Source: Spartinivicinus poritis
Lineage (GTDB): Bacteria; Pseudomonadota; Gammaproteobacteria; Pseudomonadales; Zooshikellaceae
Assembly: GCF_028858535.1 (NCBI RefSeq)
Contig: NZ_JAPMOU010000029.1
Coordinates: forward strand, 1 to 64,000
Direction: 5' to 3'
Length of the DNA stretch: 64,000 nucleotides
The stretch's first letter is position 1; each line of letters starts with the position of its first letter. Below are positions 1 to 7,112 of the stretch, piece after piece. The position numbers and the translations under genes were made by a program. A model generated the notes under the pieces. The model saw only the letters and a list, made by a program, of their open reading frames with translations. It did no database searches and was not told the origin of the DNA.

Positions 1-63
1 TCATGGGTAATGGATTAGCTGAGTTTGCAGATTAGGTACTCAGTTACACCTAAAAATGATTCG

Positions 64-237
64 TTATGGGTATATTTTGGCATTCCCTTTTGCTGCGCAA
101 AATAACGTCATAAATATTATTACCAAATGCTCTTGTATTGCTTTAATTACTTCATCGACATTTTCACATGATGAGTTATTGATATAGTGCTGTAAGCATT
201 GCTGTGCTAGTACTCTACAATCATGCTTGGAATTCAT
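64..237 (-). CDS. Small hypothetical protein (57 aa)
   Basis: A 57-codon frame begins with ATG (complement of 235-237) behind a strong ribosome site (AAAGGAGTAA, about 5 bases before the start) and ends at a TAA at 64-66. The product starts MNSKHDCRVLAQQC and has two more Cys residues further on, with a hydrophobic patch (HLVIIFMTLF) near its end. I do not recognise a family. It is the last member of a run of small minus-strand genes between here and 1287 that looks like a phage or plasmid remnant. The good ribosome site is the main reason for calling it. Confidence 0.5.
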   Translation of the reverse strand: MNSKHDCRVLAQQCLQHYINNSSCENVDEVIKAIQEHLVIIFMTLFCAAKGNAKIYP

Positions 238-252
238 GGTTTACTCCTTTGG

Positions 253-381
253 TTAATTGCTAGAAATTACTCTCAAGTGAAACAGTTCTTTTTCTAAATC
301 TTTTATTTTGAATTCAATTTTAACTTGCTTATTCGTCTCTTTAGCAATATCAATCCTTTTAACCTTCTTTTCTTCAAACAT
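253..381 (-). CDS. Small charged, coiled-coil-like hypothetical protein
   Basis: An open frame on the minus strand ends with TAA at 253-255. Its first ATG is the complement of 379-381, giving 42 residues, very rich in Lys and Glu (MFEEKKVKRIDIAKE). The frame stays open back to about 480 with a similar character (IEREISRLQRRW), but no ATG/GTG/TTG with a ribosome site is present there; an ATA stands where a start would fit (457-459). The gene may therefore have lost its start codon, or use the internal ATG. Function unknown. It lies 15 bases before the ORF at 64-237, in the same direction. Confidence 0.3.
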   Translation of the reverse strand: MFEEKKVKRIDIAKETNKQVKIEFKIKDLEKELFHLRVISSN

Positions 382-485
382 CCGTCGGTTGCAATGATTA
401 TTGATATTATCTTGTATAACCCGCCAACGCCTTTGCAGCCTGCTTATCTCGCGTTCTATGGCTTTGATTGTTCACACCCTAACCC

Positions 486-841
486 CTAAAACTCTCTACT
501 CAGCTCTACAACCCTCTTACACTGCTCAACATCATGGCACTCTTCGCGGCTTAGCCCCATCTTTGCCGCTAGCCACTGATAGGCCATAGGTCGCGAGGCG
601 TGGCCCTGTCAAAGTATACATGCGCCAAGCCCTTAGCCTTCCTCAGCTCCCTATTTGCAAGCCTTCCGAGTGGTACAGTGCCGTCATTGCCATACTTTAG
701 GTTGCGAGCATGACAGCCAACATAGGCGTCACATGGCGCACATTGCCAAAAGTATTTAGCGCTTAACGCTGGCTTGTGTGGGTAAATAACATTGCCAGTT
801 ACTAGCTTTGCTTCTCTGTTGCAATATGGGCATTTAATCAC
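486..841 (-). pseudogene. Zinc-finger protein of the DUF3268 type, frameshifted
   Basis: The N-terminal part (start GTG at 839-841, or TTG at 854-856) carries CPYCNREAKLV, a WQCAPCDAYVGCH segment and PLGRLANRELR, the pattern I know from DUF3268 zinc-finger proteins of phages and plasmids. The frame stops at 569. The family's C-terminal part continues in another frame (MAYQWLAAKMGLSREECH, then VEQCKRVVEL) down to a TAG at 486-488. The switch lies near 590-600, and the family's usual Phe-Asp-x-x-Trp linker is missing there, so a small deletion is more likely than a sequencing slip. The GTG start overlaps the stop of the neighbour upstream by one base, a sign of former translational coupling. 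A deleted second copy lies at 4496-4750. Confidence 0.7.
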
Positions 842-1126
842 TAGTTTTTGCTCCAATATTCGAAAGGGTTGTCCGCTTGTATAAATCCCTCTAACTCTTT
901 ACCTACAAAAAAAACAGAATAACTTTTCTTGTTTTTTAATTCGAAAATCCGTGTCTAATGTAAAGTTTCCGCCGTGATCGATATTCCTTGTAAACCCTGT
1001 ATCATGAAGGCTTACGAATTGGTTGTCCTGGGTGATGATCATGACTAACCGGCTGCCTACCCTATCTAACCACAACTGTTTATTTCTATTTATTCGCTCA
1101 ACTGAAATAGTATTTTCTAATTCCAT
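841..1126 (-). pseudogene. Hypothetical phage-like protein, frameshifted at a T8 run
   Basis: The frame from ATG (complement of 1124-1126) encodes MELENTISVERINRN and later HGGNFTLDTDF, then stops early at 899. A run of eight T on the coding strand (complement of 907-914) precedes the stop. With seven T the frame continues as VGKELEGFIQADNPFEYW to a TAG at 841-843, where it meets the zinc-finger gene. The second copy near 4645-4650 has only six T, and translates to the same ending in the matching frame, so this ending is very probably the ancestral one. Function unknown. A homopolymer sequencing error could also explain this frameshift. Confidence 0.55.
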
Positions 1127-1128
1127 AG

Positions 1129-1287
1129 TTAATACTCTGCTGGTTCTCTGGCTAATTTGTGATAAATTAATTCGAGGAAAAATAATATTTTTGATTTTAT
1201 AGAATGTTTTGCTTGGTACTTCTTAGTTATTTTCTGTAGTTTTTTGTCTGCTTCTTGCCGTCGTCGCTCATACTCTTTATCGACCAT
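1129..1287 (-). CDS. Small basic hypothetical protein (52 aa)
   Basis: ATG (complement of 1285-1287) opens a 52-codon frame, MVDKEYERRRQEADKKLQKI, ending in TAA at 1129-1131, two bases before the next start at 1126. The N-terminal half is highly charged and probably helical; the second half has a short hydrophobic stretch (ILFFLELIY). I do not recognise it. Tight spacing to the downstream gene and shared strand suggest one operon with 64-1126. Confidence 0.45.
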   Translation of the reverse strand: MVDKEYERRRQEADKKLQKITKKYQAKHSIKSKILFFLELIYHKLAREPAEY

Positions 1288-1341
1288 TAATGCCCCACAT
1301 GCCTTTATTCATGGTACCTAAAGCCAGAGTCAAACAATCGT

Positions 1342-1370
1342 TTGACTTGTGGCTGATCAATCTTTATACT
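1342..1370 (+). promoter_or_regulatory. Sigma-70-type promoter before the small membrane gene
   Basis: TTGACT (1342-1347) and TATACT (1365-1370) are separated by exactly 17 bases, about 32 bases before the ATG at 1402. A very similar sequence with the same TATACT (1733-1738) precedes the second small membrane gene at 1773, though its -35 is poor there. Confidence 0.6.
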
Positions 1371-1401
1371 GCATCGCAACATAGTTAGAGTGGTTTGTAG
1401 T

Positions 1402-1596
1402 ATGTTGACGATCATCGTTTTTATCTTTCTTGCTGCCAGCACAGTATCAGTTATTTTTACCGCACTTATAATTAAATTAGCTTCATCTAAGAGCAAGAAA
1501 GGTAAAGAATTTGAATATATTATTGGTTTTCCAGTTTTTTTATTCATCCAATATTTCGCATTTAGCATGTTCGGACCTAATATCGGTTATCACTAA
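1402..1596 (+). CDS. Small membrane protein, copy 1
   Basis: The 64-residue product starts MLTIIVFIFLAASTVSVIF and has two hydrophobic helices joined by a Lys-rich loop (KLASSKSKKGKEFEY), so it is probably a two-helix inner-membrane protein with the basic loop in the cytoplasm. A GTG at 1390 in the same frame is an alternative start; I prefer the ATG at 1402. A good promoter lies just upstream. The gene at 1773-1985 has the same length, topology and a related upstream region, so the two look like a diverged tandem duplication. Function unknown. Confidence 0.5.
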   Translation: MLTIIVFIFLAASTVSVIFTALIIKLASSKSKKGKEFEYIIGFPVFLFIQYFAFSMFGPNIGYH

Positions 1597-1772
1597 TTTA
1601 AAAGCTCAATAAGCTAGAGATCAAATATTTTTGGGTTTGTTTAACTACCTTCATCCATACCCTTATCCCTATTTATTCATGGTAGTTAACGCAAAAATCA
1701 AAGAGTTATTTTAATTTTGGCTAATCAGTTTTTATACTGCTACACAACTTGATTACATGAGATTTAAAATTA

Positions 1773-1985
1773 ATGAGTTTTGAAGTATTTATTGTAATTT
1801 CTGCCATAGTATCGGTTTTTTTAACTATATTTATTTCTCGGGTAATGCTTAGTGAAACTAAGACCAAGTTGAAAATTAAATATTTAGGCCTTTTTTTCGC
1901 CTTAATTATTCCCTGTTTTATAGGTACTGGATATTTACTTGGAGCTTTTTTATCTGCTTTCGGTTTACTAGGCAGATTTTGCTAG
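1773..1985 (+). CDS. Small membrane protein, copy 2
   Basis: A 70-residue product starting MSFEVFIVISAIVSVFLTIF has two hydrophobic helices around a basic loop (SETKTKLKIKY). It resembles the protein at 1402-1596 in layout, and the DNA before both genes aligns (GCTAATCAGTTTTTATACTG here). This supports duplication of a small gene with its promoter. The role cannot be inferred; small two-helix proteins of this kind may be toxins, holin-like proteins or phage superinfection factors, but nothing here decides between them. Confidence 0.5.
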   Translation: MSFEVFIVISAIVSVFLTIFISRVMLSETKTKLKIKYLGLFFALIIPCFIGTGYLLGAFLSAFGLLGRFC

Positions 1986-2003
1986 ATATATCCATGCAGC
2001 CCT

Positions 2004-2171
2004 TTAATCATAGTAGCTAAGGCATAACTCAAACTTTCTATGTAAAGCACTTTGAAGTCTATCTTTAGCAGAAAGAAATTCCTGTTGCTCGACTTTGTAA
2101 TTAAAATCAACAGGATCTTCCCATCTTTCAGCGTCATCATTGCTTTCTATAATTTTTGAGTATTGATCCAT
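2004..2171 (-). CDS. Small hypothetical protein
   Basis: A minus-strand frame of 55 codons from ATG (complement of 2169-2171) encodes MDQYSKIIESNDDAERW and ends at 2004. An AGAAAG sequence just upstream is a plausible ribosome site but lies close to the start; an earlier in-frame start at 2195 is possible. The product is polar and charged, without signal or membrane segments. No family recognised, and it could be a chance frame. Confidence 0.3.
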   Translation of the reverse strand: MDQYSKIIESNDDAERWEDPVDFNYKVEQQEFLSAKDRLQSALHRKFELCLSYYD

Positions 2172-2481
2172 CTTTCTATCGCTTACACATAACAATTAAT
2201 GAACGTCACATAATAGGGATTTACCTTGTTGTTACTGTTCATATTCATCTTGCCAGTGGTAAAGGATATTGGCTAATGACCAGTGACTTGATTTAGTTAG
2301 CTGCTTCAGTCACGCTATAACCTTGCCTGGAAACAAGTGCAACCGCTTATTTGTGTAGCTTGCTAAAGCAACCTATGTTTATTTTTTTGAACTTTGTGCT
2401 AACTTTTACTTTGTTGGAAATATTGTTTTTATACAATATTTATAATTGCCAATAACTACTTGCTTAGAACTTGGAATTGCA

Positions 2482-2916
2482 ATGAAAAATTTAACATATT
2501 ATGCTTCAGGTGTTTTTATAAAGATACTGTTTATCCTTTTTACACTAACACCCTGTGTTAGTGTTGCTGACTCTATTAATATCCCCTTAAAGCCATTGCC
2601 TATTCACTCGTCCATAACACCTGATAAAGCCTACAGCAATGCCAAAATGAAGAAAAAAGGCATTAAAGCCAATCTTGTAAAGTTCATTTTTGACGGATAC
2701 GAAGATAAAATTATACTCTTCATTATGGGAAATGAAGCGACAATTAAAAGTCTCTCCAAACCTATATTAGTAGATTCCAGCGGAAAATCACTACAAAATC
2801 AGCCCCCCGGCAGCGGCACTGGGCACTCAAATAATATCCACTATCGAGATCTAACCTTTGATAAATCATTATTAAAAATGCCAGGTATTGGAGTAAAAGT
2901 GAGCTTTCAGGAGTAA
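2482..2916 (+). CDS. Secreted hypothetical protein
   Basis: The ATG at 2482 has GGAA about 6 bases upstream and opens a protein with a clear Sec signal peptide (basic MKN start, hydrophobic FIKILFILFTLTPCVS, likely cleavage after SVA-D near residue 30). An upstream TTG at 2446 would add 12 residues before the signal and is less likely. The mature part, about 115 residues, is basic, has a Pro/Gly/Ser-rich linker (NQPPGSGTGHSNN) and probably folds as beta strands. I do not recognise a family. It stands alone between spacers of over 190 bases on both sides. Confidence 0.65.
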   Translation: MKNLTYYASGVFIKILFILFTLTPCVSVADSINIPLKPLPIHSSITPDKAYSNAKMKKKGIKANLVKFIFDGYEDKIILFIMGNEATIKSLSKPILVDSSGKSLQNQPPGSGTGHSNNIHYRDLTFDKSLLKMPGIGVKVSFQE

Positions 2917-3114
2917 TCAACTTATATAGCCATTGATCTGCCGCTGGCCAAGGGTCAAGGTGGGGTTACTAAAATATTATTTTTAATAGTAGTCACTCTA
3001 ACGTACTTAAGGTACAGTATTTTGACGGAAACTCGTAGTATGTCAAAAACGGTAATACGTATTCCTTTTATTTGAAATAATTAAAGCCCTAATTAGAATA
3101 TAAGGCAGCTTCTT

Positions 3115-4254
3115 TCAGTCATTATCTAATTGCGTCATTATTTCTTTAAGAGTAAAAGAGTACTCCTTAATAGCTGGGTTTTTGATCTTCGAAAATAGAC
3201 TAAAATCTATTTTCCCCCAGTCCTTATTACTAAAATGGTTTAGATATTTCCCCACATTTTTCTGCTCTATTTTATCAAAAATTCGCATTTTAACCTGGGG
3301 GTTTTCAGGGCCAAAATCATGGCCATGGTGATAATCATACAACATCACTATGGCCCAACCACCAACCATAAAATGCCCACCCATGCTTATCAGCAAAGAG
3401 CCATCCTGAATTTTATCCAAAGCCGGTTTGTCCCAGTTTAACCCGCCTATAATTACTTTTTTACCAGGTATTTTAGAGGATTCAATTGCTGCTTCCATAG
3501 CACCAAGTGCAATGGGATCATTAGCAGCCCAAATCGCGCTTATATTTGGATACCGTGCAAACGCTCTAAAGGTTATTTCTTTGGATTCCCTACGAGACCA
3601 ACGCGCCGTAAATATTTGTTTAAGCTCAATATTAGGGTGATCCAATACAGCATCTTCTAACGCCTGAGTTCTTTGTAAAGAAGCAGGTGTAGCAAAGTCT
3701 CCAGCAAGTCCAATGATTTCAACTTTCCTACCAGCATTGATTTCGAGCTTCTGAGCTGCTTGTATAACAGCACGAGCAATCTGTTTCCCTGCAAAGTAAT
3801 TATCTGGTACTAAAGAACCTATCCAGTTGGGGTGCTTGTCTCTTGGGCCACCAAACCTCAAAACTTCATCAGGGCTCAGTGTATTTAAAACCATAAACGT
3901 TTTGATATTTGCAGCCAAAGCTATCTTAAGTTGTTTTAGTCCCTGTAACTTTTCGTTTACAACTAAAAGATAGTCTGGCTTATTTGAACGAGAACTAACC
4001 TCGCTGACCAATCGATGTAAAGCGATGTGATTGCGCTCTGCATACAGCACTTCAAGATCAATATTAAGGTCATCGGCAGCAGCTTGCATAAATGATGCTA
4101 CATTAAACCAAAAGCCGCCTGTATGGTGAGTGGCTGTTGATACTCCAGGATTAACAAAAACAACAGATGGCCTTTCTTTAGCTAATACAGATAAGCTGAA
4201 AAGGACGATTAAAATAGAAAGTATTCTCCGTACTTTAGATCTGCATGCGTTCAT
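3115..4254 (-). CDS. Periplasmic sugar-type binding protein (type 1 fold)
   Basis: The 379-residue product begins with a signal peptide (MNACRSKVRRILSILIVLFS, cleavage probably after VLA) and reads as a type 1 periplasmic binding protein of the RbsB/LacI-like group (Peripla_BP_4). VFVNPG opens the first lobe, DNYFAGKQIARAV and EIIGLAGDFAT form the hinge region, and ISAIWAANDPIALGAMEAA is the typical second-lobe stretch. The start has a GAGGGA ribosome site. No permease or ATPase gene is adjacent, so it either serves a transporter elsewhere or presents a ligand to a sensor, as LuxP does; the ligand cannot be read from the sequence. Confidence 0.8.
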   Translation of the reverse strand: MNACRSKVRRILSILIVLFSLSVLAKERPSVVFVNPGVSTATHHTGGFWFNVASFMQAAADDLNIDLEVLYAERNHIALHRLVSEVSSRSNKPDYLLVVNEKLQGLKQLKIALAANIKTFMVLNTLSPDEVLRFGGPRDKHPNWIGSLVPDNYFAGKQIARAVIQAAQKLEINAGRKVEIIGLAGDFATPASLQRTQALEDAVLDHPNIELKQIFTARWSRRESKEITFRAFARYPNISAIWAANDPIALGAMEAAIESSKIPGKKVIIGGLNWDKPALDKIQDGSLLISMGGHFMVGGWAIVMLYDYHHGHDFGPENPQVKMRIFDKIEQKNVGKYLNHFSNKDWGKIDFSLFSKIKNPAIKEYSFTLKEIMTQLDND

Positions 4255-4495
4255 TTTTCCCTCAACTTAATTAATATAACAATTAGTTACAATGATACTT
4301 AACTCACGTTAGCTTTATATTAGCTCAACAATTTACAATCTCTCTGCTCAAGCTCCAGACAAAACAAACCCTTTGCTCTGTCCAGAGCTAAAAAATATTA
4401 TTTAACTGAGGGTACTTCGCTAAGCACAAAGACTTTTTAAAATTCTCTGCTCAACCGTATAACCTGGCGATATTGGTCTACATCAAACACCCCTC

Positions 4496-4750
4496 TTTGC
4501 AAGCCTTGCAAGTGGCACTGTGCCGTCATTACCATACTTCAGGTTGCGAGCATGACAGCCAACATAGGCATTTAATCATTAGTTTTTGCCCCAATATTCG
4601 AAAGGGTTGTCCGCTTGTATAAAATCCTCTAGCTCTTTTCCTACAAAAAACAGAATAATTTTTTTGATTTTTTAACTCGCAAATCCTAAAGGCTGTATCC
4701 AGTGTGAAGTTGCCCGCCGTGATCGATATCTCTTGTAAGCCCTGTATTAT
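4496..4750 (-). repeat. Deleted, degenerate second copy of the 654-1005 cassette
   Basis: This stretch repeats 654-1005: the same AGTGCCGTCATTGCCATAC-like start, the block TTCGAAAGGGTTGTCCGCTT, and the A-run before CAGAATAA. About 115 bases of the zinc-finger gene are missing. In the full copy the sequences CATAGGC and TGGGCATTTAATCA flank the missing part; here they are joined as CATAGGCATTTAATCA. The open frame across it (4529-4789) is a chance fusion of shifted frames, not a gene. Confidence 0.75.
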
Positions 4751-4789
4751 TTGGGTTGATTGTTCACTGATATACCTATCATGAATCAT

Positions 4790-4820
4790 TTAACCCTTCC
4801 TTAACCCTTTCCACTATACA
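4790..4820 (+). promoter_or_regulatory. Direct-repeat operator and -10 before the regulator operon
   Basis: TTAACCCTTCC (4790-4800) is followed at once by TTAACCCTTTC (4801-4811), a tandem repeat with an 11-base period, and then by TATACA (4815-4820), a good -10 element. OmpR-class regulators bind such tandem half-sites at the -35 position. The same repeat stands before the efflux operon at 6938-6955. The inferred binder is the regulator encoded at 4948. Confidence 0.6.
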
Positions 4821-4947
4821 GTCACTTCAGAAATAACAAGGCTTTGGGCCTATCCTGTTCATAGAGCCTACTAGGGCTTTAAAATAACTCGGGCTAAAGT
4901 TTGTTATAGATGTCTGTTTGCTCTGATTTGAGAGATAGTGAAAAAGC

Positions 4948-5622
4948 ATGTTAACCGTATTACTAGTGGAAGATGACCGGGATTTAGCCGACACTGTGAT
5001 TCAGTATTTAGAGCTGGAAAACATTCGTTGTGACTATGCCAGCAATGGTATAGCAGGACTTGAGCTTGTTTCGCAAAACCACTACGACGCCTTATTATTG
5101 GATCTTAATTTACCCCGGTTAGACGGTTTGGCTGTTTGTCAGCGTGTGAGAGCCTCAGGAGATGATACGCCAGTCTTGATGTTGACTGCCCGAGATAAAA
5201 TCAGTGACAAGTTATTAGGCTTTGATGCAGGTACTGATGATTACCTGGTAAAGCCCTTTGCTATTCAGGAGCTGGTGGTAAGAGTGCGTGCATTAGCTAA
5301 GCGGCGAAGCGGGCAAGTACGTGTGTTGAGTTGTGGTGATTTACAAATGGATCTCACCACCAAGACTCTTATACGTCAAGGGGTGCCTATTAAACTATCA
5401 CCCACTTGTTGGACTTTGCTGGAAACGCTATTGCGTGCATCGCCCTCAGTGGTATCACGCCAGCAACTGGAGCAAGCGCTGTGGGGGGATGAAATACCCG
5501 ACAGTAATAGCCTTAAAGTACACTTATTTCACTTGCGCAAAGCCATTGATATGCCCTTCGATACACCTTTGCTACACACGATTGCCCGGCAGGGGTTTGC
5601 AATCAAAGCGGATAAAGGTTAG
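4948..5622 (+). CDS. OmpR-family response regulator
   Basis: This 224-residue regulator has an N-terminal receiver domain: acidic pocket EDD at 8-10, phospho-acceptor Asp52 in LLLDLNLPRLDG, Thr80 in MLTARD and Lys102 in LVKPF. A C-terminal winged-helix DNA-binding domain follows (about 125-222, with SNSLKVHLFHLRKAID as recognition region and IARQGF as wing). The kinase gene starts 8 bases after its stop, so the two form an operon. A tandem TTAACCC repeat precedes this operon and also the RND efflux operon downstream. I infer that it activates both; this is a common arrangement for RND pumps. Confidence 0.93.
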   Translation: MLTVLLVEDDRDLADTVIQYLELENIRCDYASNGIAGLELVSQNHYDALLLDLNLPRLDGLAVCQRVRASGDDTPVLMLTARDKISDKLLGFDAGTDDYLVKPFAIQELVVRVRALAKRRSGQVRVLSCGDLQMDLTTKTLIRQGVPIKLSPTCWTLLETLLRASPSVVSRQQLEQALWGDEIPDSNSLKVHLFHLRKAIDMPFDTPLLHTIARQGFAIKADKG

Positions 5623-5630
5623 GAAGCAAC

Positions 5631-6899
5631 ATGAAACGGGGACTTAGTTTAAAGTGGCTGGTAGTGTTAGTTTTCCTAGTGCAAGGGTTAATTCTGGTTG
5701 TAGGTTATTCATTCCTAACAGCACGCTATTTAATCGAGGGGATGGATAATATTGTTACTGCTAATATGGAGCAAGTTGGCCGCTATCACCTAAAACAAAT
5801 CGCTAAAACAGGTATCAACCAACCTAAGCAGTTTCAAAATTATTTTATTACTACTGACTGGTCTGATTTGCCTAGTGAAGTAAGAGATCAGTTTAGTTCA
5901 TCTGAGGTGCAACCTAATGTGTTGTATAAATTTCATCATGATGAAGCTGAAGGGCCGCCGAGGATATTATTTCTCTTGCACTTCCTTGACCAAAACCAAA
6001 AAGGCTATGTGTCTTATAGTGTTTCTCGAAATACCACATCAGCTTTAACGTTGGAAAATATAACCAGTGATTTCCAAACGCTGGTTACCATCAGTATATT
6101 GAGTGCGCTTTCTTTGGCGCTGATAATTTGGTTATTAAGCTGGCGAATAGGGCAGCCAATTGCTCGTCTTGGTCAGTGGGCTCGTACGCTGGCCACGGAC
6201 AAGCTTAATCAGTCTACCCCCGATTTTAGCTACCCTGAGCTGAATGCCTTTGCTGAATTAATTCGAACTAATTTAAAGTCAGTGCAAGAAAGTACAGAGC
6301 GCGAACAGCGCTTTCTTCGTCATACCAGCCATGAACTTCGTACTCCAATCACAACGATTTGCAGTAATGTCGAGCTACTAAAAAAACTGGATGCGCAGAA
6401 AAACCAACAGCATTACGAGGCTGCTATAAACCGTATTGATCGTGCCAGCTTGACCATGAAATATTTAACTGAAACCTTGTTATGGTTACACCATGACCGG
6501 GCTGATGAGCTACCAATGACGGAATGCCGGCTTGATGAAGTTATTCAACACTTGGTGGATGATATGCGTTATTTATTGTCGTCAAAGCAAGTCGATGTCC
6601 ATATCGAAACACAGCCTTACACCCTGTATTTGCCAGAGGCAGCTGCGCGTATTGTACTGGGTAATCTTATTCGTAATGCCTTTCAGCATACTTGGGAAGG
6701 TCAAGTGAATATTCAGCAAAAGCAAGGTAGGGTGCAGATTACTAATGAGCAAAGTGTTGAAACAGAAAAGGAAGATCTTGGTTTTGGCTTAGGTCTGGAG
6801 TTAACAAATCGGCTGTGTCAGCGGTTAGGTTGGCATTACCAAAATGAGCAACAGGGCAACGGCCATTTTGTCACCCTAGTTTTTCCTGACTCTATTTAA
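5631..6899 (+). CDS. Sensor histidine kinase
   Basis: A 422-residue membrane kinase paired with the preceding regulator. It has a transmembrane helix at about 8-30, a periplasmic sensor of some 120 residues, a second helix at about 149-169, a HAMP-like linker, and HisKA with phospho-acceptor His234 in SHELRTP. The ATPase domain follows, with an N box around Asn345/Asn349 (GNLIRNAFQH) and a G box GFGLGLEL (384-391). A D-box of the usual DxGxG form is not obvious; NEQS stands near it. The ribosome site is AGGAAG. The signal sensed is unknown; position next to an RND pump suggests envelope stress or a toxic compound. Confidence 0.92.
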   Translation: MKRGLSLKWLVVLVFLVQGLILVVGYSFLTARYLIEGMDNIVTANMEQVGRYHLKQIAKTGINQPKQFQNYFITTDWSDLPSEVRDQFSSSEVQPNVLYKFHHDEAEGPPRILFLLHFLDQNQKGYVSYSVSRNTTSALTLENITSDFQTLVTISILSALSLALIIWLLSWRIGQPIARLGQWARTLATDKLNQSTPDFSYPELNAFAELIRTNLKSVQESTEREQRFLRHTSHELRTPITTICSNVELLKKLDAQKNQQHYEAAINRIDRASLTMKYLTETLLWLHHDRADELPMTECRLDEVIQHLVDDMRYLLSSKQVDVHIETQPYTLYLPEAAARIVLGNLIRNAFQHTWEGQVNIQQKQGRVQITNEQSVETEKEDLGFGLGLELTNRLCQRLGWHYQNEQQGNGHFVTLVFPDSI

Positions 6900-6937
6900 A
6901 TATGAGGCGCCAATAAAAACTTATGTTTTAATCTTTT

Positions 6938-6959
6938 TTAACCCTTCTTTAACCCACAT
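6938..6959 (+). promoter_or_regulatory. Direct-repeat operator before the RND operon
   Basis: TTAACCC occurs at 6938-6944 and again at 6949-6955, with the same 11-base period and orientation as the repeat at 4790-4811 before the regulator operon, and CTT fills part of the gap in both. It lies about 155 bases before the adaptor start. A -10 element is less clear here than at the other site. Confidence 0.55.
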
Positions 6960-7112
6960 TTTTGTAAAGTTTTGCCATAAGCCTGAAAAACCGTGTTAAA
7001 AGGTTTTTCTTGTATTAGTAGTTATGCAAGGTTGATAAGTATAACTCCTTAGTTGAGCTATTTAGCTGCCAACCCTGCATTAATTTTTCGTTATTTATAG
7101 AAGATATTACTC

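Noticed and set aside
1-35. Possible end of a gene running in from the left (MGNGLAEFAD then TAG)
   Set aside because: Eleven codons are too few to tell a real C-terminus from chance, and other frames stop too.
401-589. 62-codon open frame on the plus strand
   Set aside because: It lies opposite the frameshifted zinc-finger gene and the small ORF before it, has a low-complexity Ser/Leu/Thr-rich product and no ribosome site.
1305-1568. 87-codon minus-strand frame
   Set aside because: It overlaps the promoter and body of the small membrane gene on the plus strand, which has better signals.
4529-4789. 86-codon minus-strand frame
   Set aside because: Comparison with 654-1126 shows that it joins shifted frames of two broken genes after an internal deletion.
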